From: Candidatus Planktophila dulcis
GTDB taxonomy: Bacteria; Actinomycetota; Actinomycetes; Nanopelagicales; Nanopelagicaceae
Assembly (NCBI RefSeq): GCF_002288225.1
Contig: NZ_CP016777.1
Span: 558,001-622,000, forward strand
Reading direction: 5' to 3'
Length of the DNA: 64,000 nt
Of the stretch, positions 41,573-50,094 are shown piece by piece. The stretch's first letter is position 1, and every line of letters begins with the position of its first letter. The notes beneath the pieces are model-generated. The model saw nothing but the letters and a program-made list of their open reading frames with translations, ran no database searches and was not told the DNA's origin. The translations under genes and the position numbers were made by a program.

Positions 41573-42663
41573 TGTCTTCATTGCAATCGAACGTTCTAGA
41601 AAATCACACCCCAACGGGGCGTGAAGAAGCATGGCGCTTTACTCCACTCAAACGCTTGGGTGGAATGCATGATGGTTCGGCCACCCCAGTCGAGCGCAAT
41701 TCATTGGCAATCAATGGCTCACTTCCAACGGGAGTGACTTTCTCTCACCAAGAGATTGAGGCCGTTACTGAGACTGATGATGTGATCGTTAATCGCATTC
41801 GTGCGTTCACAAGCAAGGGCGCAGTTCTATCGATTGCCGCCAGTGCGGAAATCTCTGAGCCAATCATGCTTAACCGTTCTTCTTTCGGAACTGACTCTGC
41901 TGAATTCTCACGAGTTCTCATCAAGGCTGGCAATCACTCAAAGTCTGTTGTTGTCATTGAGAACTCAGGTGATACTCATCTTGCAGAAGATTTAGAGATT
42001 GTTGTTGAGCCAGGTGCTCACCTCACTCTCATCGCACTTCAGGAATGGGATTCGAAGACCATTCATGCAGCGCGCCATCATGCAATCGTTGATCGCGATG
42101 CAACATTTAAGTCAATCGTTGTCACAGTCGGGGGAGATGTAGTTCGTCTGCTTCCCACCGTGGACTTCATTGCACCAGGTGCATCATGTGATCTCTCAGG
42201 TGTCTACTTTGCAACTGCTGGACAGTTCTTTGAACACCGCATGTTTGTTGATCATAAAGTGCCTAATGCGAAGTCCCGTGTGAATTACAAGGGAGCGCTA
42301 GCAGGGGATAAGGCGCACACTGTCTGGATTGGTGATGTCTTTATCCGTGCAGCAGCTGAAGGCACAGATACCTACGAGCTCAACCGAAATTTGCTTCTTT
42401 CAGATGGGGCTCGTGCGGATTCAGTTCCTAACCTTGAGATCGAAACTGGTGAAATCGTTGGAGCAGGCCATGCATCTACAACTGGTCGCTTTGATGATGA
42501 ACAGCTCTTCTACTTAATGTCACGCGGAATCACTATGGATGATGCGCGACGCCTTGTAGTACGCGGATTCTTTAATGAGATTGTCTCTGAGATTGGTATC
42601 GAATCAATTCAAGAGCGCATCATGACTCGCATTGATGGAGAACTTGAAAAGGCAGGTAAGTAA
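41572..42663 (+). CDS. sufD: Fe-S cluster assembly protein SufD
   Basis: SufD is the SufB partner in the SufBC2D scaffold and is needed for iron entry. The 363-residue protein has the N-terminal REEAWRFTPLKRL and the C-terminal [20 protein letters not shown] block shared with SufB. Its ATG shares a base with the sufB stop (TAATG). The ferredoxin-like gene follows with no gap. Confidence 0.95.
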   Translation: MSSLQSNVLENHTPTGREEAWRFTPLKRLGGMHDGSATPVERNSLAINGSLPTGVTFSHQEIEAVTETDDVIVNRIRAFTSKGAVLSIAASAEISEPIMLNRSSFGTDSAEFSRVLIKAGNHSKSVVVIENSGDTHLAEDLEIVVEPGAHLTLIALQEWDSKTIHAARHHAIVDRDATFKSIVVTVGGDVVRLLPTVDFIAPGASCDLSGVYFATAGQFFEHRMFVDHKVPNAKSRVNYKGALAGDKAHTVWIGDVFIRAAAEGTDTYELNRNLLLSDGARADSVPNLEIETGEIVGAGHASTTGRFDDEQLFYLMSRGITMDDARRLVVRGFFNEIVSEIGIESIQERIMTRIDGELEKAGK

Positions 42664-42960
42664 ATGTCTGATCTAGCTTTCTCTTCACTTCAGGCTGGAA
42701 AGCCTGTGCGCATTGAGAAGAACGGTGAATCTATCTGTGTTGCCCGTGTGGGCGATCAGGTTTTCGCAGTCAACGATGTCTGCAGCCACTCTGATGCATC
42801 ACTTTCAGAAGGTGACATCACAGATTTCAAGATTGAATGCTGGCTTCACGGAGCTGAGTTCGACCTTCGCACAGGAGAGGCGTTAACGCCTCCAGCTGTA
42901 GCACCCATTAAGACCTATTCAGTAACTGTCGACGGAGACTCCGTCACGGTAGAGATGTAA
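42664..42960 (+). CDS. Rieske-type [2Fe-2S] ferredoxin of the suf operon
   Basis: The 98-residue protein is a small Rieske ferredoxin of the biphenyl-dioxygenase/NirD type. The cluster ligands are Cys40-x-His42 and Cys59-x2-His62, in CSHSD and CWLHG. No other domain is present. It lies directly after sufD and 11 nt before sufC, a position kept in many Actinobacteria, so it probably passes electrons during cluster building. That role is inferred from context. Confidence 0.93.
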   Translation: MSDLAFSSLQAGKPVRIEKNGESICVARVGDQVFAVNDVCSHSDASLSEGDITDFKIECWLHGAEFDLRTGEALTPPAVAPIKTYSVTVDGDSVTVEM

Positions 42961-42971
42961 CGGAGATAGAT

Positions 42972-43724
42972 ATGAGCACTCTTGAAATTCGCGGATTGAA
43001 AGTATCTGTCGAGACCGAGCAAGGATCGATTGAAATTCTTAAGGGCGTAGACCTCACCATCAAGTCAGGTGAGACACATGCAATCATGGGACCTAACGGT
43101 TCAGGTAAGTCAACGCTTGCATACTCAATCGCCGGTCACCCTAAATACACCATCACAGAGGGCACAGTTACTCTCGATGGTGCAGATGTACTTGAGATGA
43201 CAGTTGACGAGCGCGCAAAGGCAGGACTCTTCCTTGCAATGCAGTATCCAGTTGAAGTTCCAGGCGTTTCAGTTTCAAACTTCCTTCGTACAGCAGCAAC
43301 AGCTCTTCGCGGAGAAGCCCCAAAGCTTCGCGAGTGGGTAGGGGAAGTAAAGAGTGCAATGGAATCGCTCAAGATGGATGCATCATTTGCTCAACGCAAT
43401 GTGAATGAAGGATTCTCAGGAGGAGAGAAGAAGCGTCATGAAATCATGCAGCTCGAACTTCTCAAGCCTAAGTTTGCAATCCTTGATGAGACAGATTCAG
43501 GTCTTGATGTTGATGCGCTTCGTATCGTCTCTGAGGGTGTTGTTCGCGCAAAGGCTGCAAATAACCACGGAATCCTTCTGATTACTCACTACACACGCAT
43601 CTTGCGCTATATCAAGCCTGACTTCGTGCATGTATTTGCTAACGGTCGTATCGTCGAAGAAGGCGGACCAGAGCTTGCAGATAAGCTCGAAGCAAATGGT
43701 TATGCGGAGTACGTCACCGCTTAA
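42972..43724 (+). CDS. sufC: Fe-S cluster assembly ATPase SufC
   Basis: SufC is the ATPase of the SufBC2D complex and resembles ABC-transporter ATPases but acts in the cytoplasm. The 250-residue protein has Walker A GPNGSGKST (about 40-48), signature FSGGEKKRHEIMQ, Walker B AILDETDSGLD and an H-loop His in LLITHYTRIL. It follows AACGGAGATAG and ends 2 nt before sufS. Confidence 0.97.
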   Translation: MSTLEIRGLKVSVETEQGSIEILKGVDLTIKSGETHAIMGPNGSGKSTLAYSIAGHPKYTITEGTVTLDGADVLEMTVDERAKAGLFLAMQYPVEVPGVSVSNFLRTAATALRGEAPKLREWVGEVKSAMESLKMDASFAQRNVNEGFSGGEKKRHEIMQLELLKPKFAILDETDSGLDVDALRIVSEGVVRAKAANNHGILLITHYTRILRYIKPDFVHVFANGRIVEEGGPELADKLEANGYAEYVTA

Positions 43725-43726
43725 TT

Positions 43727-44974
43727 ATGACATTTGATGCTCACGCTATCGCTAAGGATTTTCCGATTTTGGATCGGACAATCCGCGATGGCAAGCGCCT
43801 TGTCTATTTAGATTCTGGCGCAACGAGCCAAAAGCCCAATGTTGTCATTAATGCAGAAAGTGATTTCTACCGTTTTCATAATGCGGCGGTGCATCGCGGT
43901 GCGCATCAATTGGCTGAGGAAGCAACCGATGCCTACGAAGGTGCTCGCGAAATTGTTGCTCAATTCCTCAACGCATCGGTCGATGAAATCGTCTTCACTA
44001 AGAACGCCACGGAATCTCTCAATCTCATCTGCTATGCGATGGGCAACGCTGCTCCTGGCAATCGTTTTCACCTTAAAGCAGGGGATTCAATAGTCGTTAC
44101 CGAGATGGAGCACCATGCCAATCTCATCCCTTGGCAGCAGTTAGCTGCCCGCACGGGAGCAACTCTGAAATGGTTCACCGTCACAGATGATGGACGCCTA
44201 GATCTCTCTCAGATCAATTCAGTCATTGACGAGAAGACAAAAGTTGTGGCTCTCACTCACCAATCAAATGTACTTGGCACCATCAACCCACTAGAAGCGA
44301 TTACAAAGCGTGCTCACGAAGTGGGGGCCGTTGTTGTTCTTGATGCATGTCAATCTGTTCCTCACATGAAGACAGATGTGAAGGCGCTCGATATTGATTT
44401 CTTAGCATTCTCAGGACACAAGGCAGTAGGTCCTACAGGTATTGGAGTTTTCTGGGGACGCGCAGAACTTCTTGCTGAACTTCCACCGTTTCTTACCGGT
44501 GGCTCCATGATTGAAAATGTCACGATGGAATCTGCAACATGGGCGCCAGCACCAAAGAAGTTTGAAGCCGGTGTTCCCAATATGGCACAGGCTGTTGGAT
44601 TAGGTGCAGCGCTGACCTATCTGACTGGAATTGGTATGGATAACATTCATAAGCATGAGATATCACTTACCAAATATTTGCTTGAGGGTCTGTCTGCTAT
44701 TACTGATCTGCGCATTATTGGTCCAAAGACAACAGAGCTTCGTGGTGGAGTAGTTTCATTTACTCTTGGAGATATTCATCCACACGATTTAGGTCAGTAC
44801 TTAGATAGCCAAGGAATTGCAGTTCGCACAGGTCATCACTGCGCATGGCCACTCACTCGCAAGCTTGGAGTTCCCGCAACTACACGTGCCTCTGTCTATC
44901 TCTATAACACCACAGATGACCTTGATGCACTCATCGTCGGCGTGCAGGGCGCTCAGAAATATTTTGGTCGCTAA
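43727..44974 (+). CDS. sufS: Cysteine desulfurase SufS
   Basis: SufS removes sulfur from cysteine for cluster assembly. The 415-residue PLP enzyme has the cofactor lysine in FSGHKAVGPTG, the group II catalytic Cys in RTGHHCAWP near the C-terminus, and the N-terminal YLDSGATSQKP. Its partner SufU follows with a 1-nt overlap (TAATG). Confidence 0.97.
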   Translation: MTFDAHAIAKDFPILDRTIRDGKRLVYLDSGATSQKPNVVINAESDFYRFHNAAVHRGAHQLAEEATDAYEGAREIVAQFLNASVDEIVFTKNATESLNLICYAMGNAAPGNRFHLKAGDSIVVTEMEHHANLIPWQQLAARTGATLKWFTVTDDGRLDLSQINSVIDEKTKVVALTHQSNVLGTINPLEAITKRAHEVGAVVVLDACQSVPHMKTDVKALDIDFLAFSGHKAVGPTGIGVFWGRAELLAELPPFLTGGSMIENVTMESATWAPAPKKFEAGVPNMAQAVGLGAALTYLTGIGMDNIHKHEISLTKYLLEGLSAITDLRIIGPKTTELRGGVVSFTLGDIHPHDLGQYLDSQGIAVRTGHHCAWPLTRKLGVPATTRASVYLYNTTDDLDALIVGVQGAQKYFGR

Positions 44975-45417
44975 TGCAGCTCGATAATCTCTATCAAGAA
45001 GTGATTCTGGATCACTATAAGAATCCGCAGAACAAGAAGTTGAATACAACTTTTGATGCGCAGGTTCACCACATCAATCCCAGCTGTGGCGATGAAATCA
45101 CTCTCAACGTCACACTTGAAGGAAATATGGTCAAGAGCGTTTCTTGGGATGGCGTGGGGTGCTCGATTTCTCAGGCAAGTGTCTCGATTCTTACAGACCT
45201 TCTTATCGGCAAAAACCTTGATCAAGCTCAGGTGATAGCTGATTCCTTTATGCACTTGATGCAGAGCAAGGGAACCGAGAAGGGTGATGAGTCACTTCTT
45301 GAGGATGCAGTCGCCCTTGCGGGAGTTTCTCAGTATCCGGCTCGCATTAAATGTGCGTTGCTGGGTTGGATGGCATTTAAAGATGCAAGCGTTCAAGCGT
45401 TGGCAAAGCAAGCCTAA
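44974..45417 (+). CDS. sufU: Sulfur-transfer protein SufU
   Basis: SufU is the zinc-dependent sulfurtransferase that accepts persulfide sulfur from SufS in Gram-positive bacteria. The 147-residue protein has the ligand set Cys38, Asp40, Cys63 and Cys127 (NPSCGDE, GVGCSIS, IKCALLGW), and the insert that separates SufU from IscU. It is not a scaffold of the IscU kind because SufB and SufD are present. Confidence 0.95.
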   Translation: MQLDNLYQEVILDHYKNPQNKKLNTTFDAQVHHINPSCGDEITLNVTLEGNMVKSVSWDGVGCSISQASVSILTDLLIGKNLDQAQVIADSFMHLMQSKGTEKGDESLLEDAVALAGVSQYPARIKCALLGWMAFKDASVQALAKQA

Positions 45418-45437
45418 AAAGAAAGTAGGATAGAGAC

Positions 45438-45749
45438 ATGGTTGCAAAGATCGAAGATATTAATGAGGCGATGAAGGATGTTGTCGACCCAGAACTTGGT
45501 ATCAACGTTGTTGACCTTGGACTTATCTACGACATGATGGTCGATGACAACAATATTGCTGTCCTGAATATGACTCTCACATCTGCTGCATGCCCATTAC
45601 AAGATGTGATTGAAGATCAAACACGTCAAGCTCTTGCACCTTTTACAGACGATGTGAAAATCAATTGGGTGTGGATGCCACCTTGGGGTCCCGATAAAAT
45701 CTCTGATGATGGTCGCGAACAACTTCGCGCCCTCGGCTTTACAGTCTGA
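45438..45749 (+). CDS. sufT: SufT/MIP18-family Fe-S maturation protein (DUF59)
   Basis: The 103-residue protein has the DUF59 motif DPELGINVVDLGLIYD and the conserved TSAACPLQD loop with Cys near residue 52. SufT helps mature Fe-S proteins under high demand in Gram-positive bacteria. It is 20 nt after sufU, behind AGGATAGAG, in the same position as in M. tuberculosis (Rv1466). The next gene, an ABC exporter, begins 19 nt later. Confidence 0.92.
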   Translation: MVAKIEDINEAMKDVVDPELGINVVDLGLIYDMMVDDNNIAVLNMTLTSAACPLQDVIEDQTRQALAPFTDDVKINWVWMPPWGPDKISDDGREQLRALGFTV

Positions 45750-45768
45750 TTCCTAGATCTGATCTCTG

Positions 45769-47634
45769 ATGTCTCAACATGCAGTCTGGATGACCTTTCG
45801 GTCAATGACTGCAGATCCATCTGTTAAGTCTCAGAAACTAAAGCCAGGAACAATCAAGAGAATCATTACCTACGGCAAGCCCTATAAATCTCACATCATC
45901 ATATTTCTCATCACCGTAGTAATCGAAGCGCTCCTCGTCGTTTCAACCCCACTGTTGCTTCGCGAACTCATCGATAAGGGCGTCTTACCTAAAGATACGG
46001 GCCTTGTTACAAAGCTTGCTTTCCTTGTGGGACTGCTTGCTGTGGTCGATGCTGCATTTAACATCTTCGGGCGTTGGTACTCAGCAAGAATCGGCGAGGG
46101 CTTGATCTATGACCTGCGCTCACAAGTATTTGCTCATATTCAACGCCAATCAATTGCATTCTTTACTCGCACGCAAACAGGTGCGCTGATCTCTCGCATT
46201 AACTCAGATGTGATGGGTGCTCAACAAGCCTTTACTGGGACTCTGTCAGGTGTGGTGAGCAATGTGGTCTCACTCGTACTCGTTGTGACAACGATGCTGA
46301 TTCTCTCTTGGCAGATCACAGTCGTATCTCTTCTACTTCTACCTGCCTTTCTTCTTCCAACTAAGTGGGTTGGAAAGCGCATTCAAGCCCTGACTCGGGA
46401 TTCATTTAATCTCAACGCAACAATGTCGAGCACCATGACTGAGCGCTTCAATGTCTCTGGTGCACTACTTGTGAACCTGTATGGAAAGCCAGCAAAAGAG
46501 GAGAACTTCTTTCGCACACGTGCGCGCAAGGTTGCAGATATAGGCATTCAGACAGCAATGCTTAACAGAGTCTTCTTTGTCGGAATCACAAGTGTCGCAG
46601 CGGTTGCAACAGCCTTTGCTTATGGCATTGGGGGACACCTTGCAATCAACGGTTCCATTACGGTCGGAACTCTGCTCGCTATCACTGCACTGCTCATTCG
46701 CCTCTATGGGCCGCTGACTGCGCTCTCTAATGTTCGCATCGATGTAATGACTGCACTTGTCTCATTTGAACGCGTCTTTGAAGTACTAGACCTTCAGCCG
46801 ATGATTGTTGATAAGGCTGATGCAAAGTTTTTGAGGAAGAAAGACTTGAAGATCGATTTCACCGATGTTGCCTTTAGCTATCCGCGTGCTGATGAGATTT
46901 CATTAGCATCGCTTGAATCGGCGGCAAAGCCGGAGACTGTTGAAAGCGGAGAGGTTTTGCGCGGAATTACTTTTAGCGCACCTGCAGGATCATTGACTGC
47001 AATTGTTGGCCCATCGGGCGCTGGTAAGACAACGATGAGCGCGCTACTTCCAAGGCTGTATGACGTTACACGTGGTGCAATCACCATTGATGGCGAAGAT
47101 ATTCGAGAGTTCACTGTGCAATCACTTCGTGACTCCATCGGTGTTGTTATGCAAGATGCACACCTGTTCCATGAAACTATCTCTGAAAACCTTCGCTATG
47201 CGAAAGAAGATGCAACTGAGGCCGAGATGATTGAAGCGTGCAAAGCAGCGCAGATTTGGGATCTTATCTCAACGCTTCCAAACGGCTTTGACACGATGGT
47301 GGGAGAACGAGGCCATCGCCTCTCTGGTGGAGAGAAGCAAAGGCTTGCAATAGCCAGGCTGCTTCTTAAAGCACCTGCCATTGTGATCTTGGATGAGGCA
47401 ACTGCGCACCTTGATTCTGAGAATGAATCTCTCGTGCATGAAGCTTTAAAGCATGCTCTTAAGGGGCGAACATCGATTGTGATTGCACATCGATTGAGTA
47501 CAGTGATGGAAGCTGATCAGATTTTAGTTCTTGAAAAAGGGCTGATCGTAGAGCGCGGAAAGCATGAAGAACTCATTGCTAGAGGTGGTTTGTACTCAGA
47601 GCTCTTTGCGAGACAAGACATCACGACGAATTAA
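45769..47634 (+). CDS. ABC exporter, fused permease and ATPase
   Basis: The 621-residue protein is a half-transporter of the ABCB/MsbA type. An N-terminal six-helix membrane domain (about 40-340) is followed by an ATPase domain with Walker A GPSGAGKTT, signature LSGGEKQR and Walker B IVILDEATAHLD. A linker of about 20 residues rich in Ala, Ser and Glu lies between the first strand and Walker A. It should act as a homodimer or with another half. The substrate is unknown. ATGs at 45790 and 45805 are alternative starts. It follows sufT by 19 nt, so a link to sulfur or iron is possible but unproven. Confidence 0.88.
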   Translation: MSQHAVWMTFRSMTADPSVKSQKLKPGTIKRIITYGKPYKSHIIIFLITVVIEALLVVSTPLLLRELIDKGVLPKDTGLVTKLAFLVGLLAVVDAAFNIFGRWYSARIGEGLIYDLRSQVFAHIQRQSIAFFTRTQTGALISRINSDVMGAQQAFTGTLSGVVSNVVSLVLVVTTMLILSWQITVVSLLLLPAFLLPTKWVGKRIQALTRDSFNLNATMSSTMTERFNVSGALLVNLYGKPAKEENFFRTRARKVADIGIQTAMLNRVFFVGITSVAAVATAFAYGIGGHLAINGSITVGTLLAITALLIRLYGPLTALSNVRIDVMTALVSFERVFEVLDLQPMIVDKADAKFLRKKDLKIDFTDVAFSYPRADEISLASLESAAKPETVESGEVLRGITFSAPAGSLTAIVGPSGAGKTTMSALLPRLYDVTRGAITIDGEDIREFTVQSLRDSIGVVMQDAHLFHETISENLRYAKEDATEAEMIEACKAAQIWDLISTLPNGFDTMVGERGHRLSGGEKQRLAIARLLLKAPAIVILDEATAHLDSENESLVHEALKHALKGRTSIVIAHRLSTVMEADQILVLEKGLIVERGKHEELIARGGLYSELFARQDITTN

Positions 47635-48318
47635 GAATCGTCCGTAGATAACAAGGCCTCCGAAGAATAGCCACTGCAAGGCATATGCCATATGTGGCCC
47701 ATCGGAGAGTTCAGGAAGTTGCGCTGGAACAGCAGGAGTGAGAGCAGAATCTGATCCACTCAGTAAATCAATATAGAAAGTCTCTGTTGAAGATCCAGAT
47801 TGTGCATTTGCCTTTGAGACAAGTCCGTCAGCTTTGTTGCCAGGAATCGCAAAGAAAGATCCACGCGGAAGAGAAGAATCTAAGCGAAGCCTTCCGGTAA
47901 TGCTCACTTCACCCGTTGGTAAAGCAGGTAGTTCGGGTTGGGAAGATGCGCTGGCACCAGCTTTCACCCAACCGCAATCAACCCAGAAGCTCTTTCCTTC
48001 AGGAGTAGTAAAGCGCGTGAGAAGTTCGAAACCATACACACCTTCTGAATAGCGATTACGCAAGAGTATTTGTGATGAGGAGTCAAAGATGCCTTCAGTT
48101 CGTACTGGTTGCCATTCATGGTCAGCAGGGTTGGATCGCACAGATGTCAGTGAGACAGGGCTCATGCTTGAGTTTGTTTCGATGACTGAATTGCGTGCGT
48201 GTCGATCAACACCACGGTGATACTGCCATTGCGCTGCCCAGATGCATCCAATAATCAGAAGTAGGGCGACGAGGGACTTAAGGAGCGAGTAACTCTCTTT
48301 CTTTCTTGTGTTACTCAA
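47596..48318 (-). CDS. SURF1 family cytochrome oxidase assembly protein
   Basis: SURF1 proteins help insert heme a into cytochrome c oxidase. The 240-residue protein has one N-terminal membrane helix (about 13-28, ending WAAQWQYHR), an extracytoplasmic domain with WQPVRTEG and FWVDCGWVKAG, and a C-terminal helix (about 208-230). This hairpin layout is that of the family. It fits the heme A synthase gene in the same window. Its 3' end overlaps the convergent ABC exporter gene by 39 nt, and its start overlaps the DUF3099 gene by 8 nt. Confidence 0.9.
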   Translation of the reverse strand: MSNTRKKESYSLLKSLVALLLIIGCIWAAQWQYHRGVDRHARNSVIETNSSMSPVSLTSVRSNPADHEWQPVRTEGIFDSSSQILLRNRYSEGVYGFELLTRFTTPEGKSFWVDCGWVKAGASASSQPELPALPTGEVSITGRLRLDSSLPRGSFFAIPGNKADGLVSKANAQSGSSTETFYIDLLSGSDSALTPAVPAQLPELSDGPHMAYALQWLFFGGLVIYGRFLIRRDVLSRKEL

Positions 48319-48583
48319 TTCCTCTCGGCCTCTTCTTCAAGATGGCTTCACCTGGTAGAACTGTTTCGCGCCCTGCATTTGCAACTACGACTGCGATATA
48401 GGGCAAGGTAACGGCGCCGAGAAGTGCGAACCATCGATATGGACTGGGTAGTAACACAGTCAGGATGAAGCAGGCTGTTCGTATCATCATTGAAATGAAA
48501 TAGCGACGTTGTCTCGCAGACTGGTCAGTAGATAACCCTTTTGGGGCGCTAGTGATGTCGTAAACGTCATCTTCTTTAGCCAT
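48311..48583 (-). CDS. DUF3099 family membrane protein
   Basis: The 90-residue protein matches the actinobacterial DUF3099 family. A polar N-terminus (VYDITSAPKGLS, RQRRYF) precedes two hydrophobic helices (about 30-45 and 50-68), then a basic tail. No function is known. It overlaps SURF1 by 8 nt and diverges from fabG across only 27 nt. A TACTGT box at 48590-48595 (minus strand) sits exactly at -12 to -7 relative to its ATG. Confidence 0.82.
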   Translation of the reverse strand: MAKEDDVYDITSAPKGLSTDQSARQRRYFISMMIRTACFILTVLLPSPYRWFALLGAVTLPYIAVVVANAGRETVLPGEAILKKRPRGIE

Positions 48584-48589
48584 AGAGCA

Positions 48590-48604
48590 ACAGTAGGGTA
48601 GTTT
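48590..48604. promoter_or_regulatory. Paired leaderless promoters for DUF3099 and fabG
   Basis: On the plus strand TAGTTT (48599-48604) is 6 nt before the fabG ATG at 48611. On the minus strand TACTGT (48590-48595) is 6 nt before the DUF3099 ATG at 48583. Both fit the TAnnnT -10 pattern with +1 on the A of ATG, so both mRNAs would lack a leader. The whole divergent region is 27 nt, so each -35 must lie inside the other gene. No Shine-Dalgarno is visible for either gene. Confidence 0.5.
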
Positions 48605-48610
48605 TCTCTC

Positions 48611-49324
48611 ATGAGCGAGCCGACTTCAATCGCACTTGTTACCGGTGGAAATCGCGGTATCGGTTTAGCAATCGCAACTGCTCTCAAGGCCGCAGGGCAC
48701 AGAGTCGTCATTACCTATCGCAGTGGAACGCCACCGACAGGCTTTGATGCCGTGCAGATGGATGTCACTGATTCAGCAAGTGTGGATGCAGCATTTACAA
48801 AGATTGAATCTGAGATCGGACAACCTGAAATTATCGTTGCAAACGCAGGCATTACAAAAGACACTCTTGTCCTGCGTATGAGCGATGAAGATTTTGAAAG
48901 TGTGATTGATGCAAACCTCACAGGTGCATTCCGAGTTGCAAAGCGTGCAACAAAAGGTCTGCTGAAGTTAAAGCGAGGACGTCTCATATTTATTGGCTCA
49001 GTCGTTGGGGGAGTAGGCGCTGCAGGCCAAGTGAATTACTCAGCCTCTAAATCAGGTCTTGTCGGAATGGCTCGATCCTTTGCCCGTGAACTTGGAAGTC
49101 GAGGCATTACAGCCAATGTCATTGCACCGGGATTTGTCGAGACAGATATGACAGCAGAACTTGATGAGAAGCGTCGTGTAGATATTGCAGCACAAGTTCC
49201 ACTTGGACGCTTCTGCTCTGCTGCAGAGATTGCAGATGTTGTGGCATTTATTGCATCCCCGCAAGCTAGCTATATCACCGGTGCCATCATTCCAGTCGAT
49301 GGCGGATTAGGAATGGGTCACTAA
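48611..49324 (+). CDS. fabG: 3-oxoacyl-ACP reductase FabG (MabA-like)
   Basis: FabG reduces beta-ketoacyl-ACP with NADPH in fatty acid elongation. The 237-residue protein has the cofactor loop TGGNRGIGLA, the NAG motif at 78-80, and the catalytic set Asn102, Ser130, Tyr143 and Lys147 (NYSASKSG). It ends VPVDGG-type (IIPVDGGLGMGH), very close to mycobacterial MabA as I recall it. It pairs with fabI 2 nt downstream, the same arrangement as mabA-inhA. Confidence 0.95.
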   Translation: MSEPTSIALVTGGNRGIGLAIATALKAAGHRVVITYRSGTPPTGFDAVQMDVTDSASVDAAFTKIESEIGQPEIIVANAGITKDTLVLRMSDEDFESVIDANLTGAFRVAKRATKGLLKLKRGRLIFIGSVVGGVGAAGQVNYSASKSGLVGMARSFARELGSRGITANVIAPGFVETDMTAELDEKRRVDIAAQVPLGRFCSAAEIADVVAFIASPQASYITGAIIPVDGGLGMGH

Positions 49325-49326
49325 GT

Positions 49327-50094
49327 ATGGGAATCCTTCAAGGTAAAAACATCCTCGTCACCGGCGTTCTCACCGATGGATCAATCGCATTTCATATTGC
49401 CAAGATTGCACAAGAGGAAGGTGCGAACGTAGTTCTTACTGGCTTTGGTCGTGCTCTGAGCTTGACCACTCGTATTGCAGGTCGCCTCCCACAACTTCCT
49501 CCGATCATCGAACTCGATGTCACCAATCAAGAGCATCTCGATGGTTTGGCTGAGCAAGTAAGAAAGCATGTCCCACATCTTGATGGTGTTGTGCACTCCA
49601 TCGGCTTTGCACCTGAGGCAGCACTGGGTGGAAATTTCCTGAATACTGCATGGGAAGATGTCGCAACTGCAGTGCATGTATCTGCATACTCGCTTAAATC
49701 GTTGACAATGGCTTGCAGACCAACATTTAAAGATGGGGCATCTGTTGTCGGCCTTGATTTTGATGCACAAGTTGCCTGGCCAAAGTATGACTGGATGGGC
49801 GTTGCTAAGGCTGCTCTTGAATCCACATCACGCTATTTGGCTCGCGATCTCGGCGCTGAAAATGTTCGTATCAACTTAGTTGCAGCAGGCCCTATTCGCA
49901 CCATGGCTGCAAAATCAATTCCTGGCTTTGATGAATTCGAAAAGGTGTGGAATGAACGAAGCCCACTGGAATGGGATGTCACAGATCCTGTTCCTGCAGC
50001 AAAAGCTGCCGTTGCACTCTTAAGTGATTGGTTTCCCAAGACTACGGCTGAGATCATCCATGTCGATGGTGGTCTGCACGGTATGGGCGCCTGA
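49327..50094 (+). CDS. fabI: Enoyl-ACP reductase (InhA-type FabI)
   Basis: The enzyme reduces the enoyl-ACP double bond in the last step of each elongation round, using NADH. The 255-residue protein has the FabI-type start GKNILVTGVLTDGSIAFHI and Ser91 in HSIGF, equivalent to InhA Ser94. Phe145, Tyr154 and Lys161 (KYDWMGVAK) match InhA Phe149, Tyr158 and Lys165. The lid region is shorter than in InhA, which fits ordinary chain lengths rather than mycolic acids; this last point is inferred. Confidence 0.94.
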   Translation: MGILQGKNILVTGVLTDGSIAFHIAKIAQEEGANVVLTGFGRALSLTTRIAGRLPQLPPIIELDVTNQEHLDGLAEQVRKHVPHLDGVVHSIGFAPEAALGGNFLNTAWEDVATAVHVSAYSLKSLTMACRPTFKDGASVVGLDFDAQVAWPKYDWMGVAKAALESTSRYLARDLGAENVRINLVAAGPIRTMAAKSIPGFDEFEKVWNERSPLEWDVTDPVPAAKAAVALLSDWFPKTTAEIIHVDGGLHGMGA

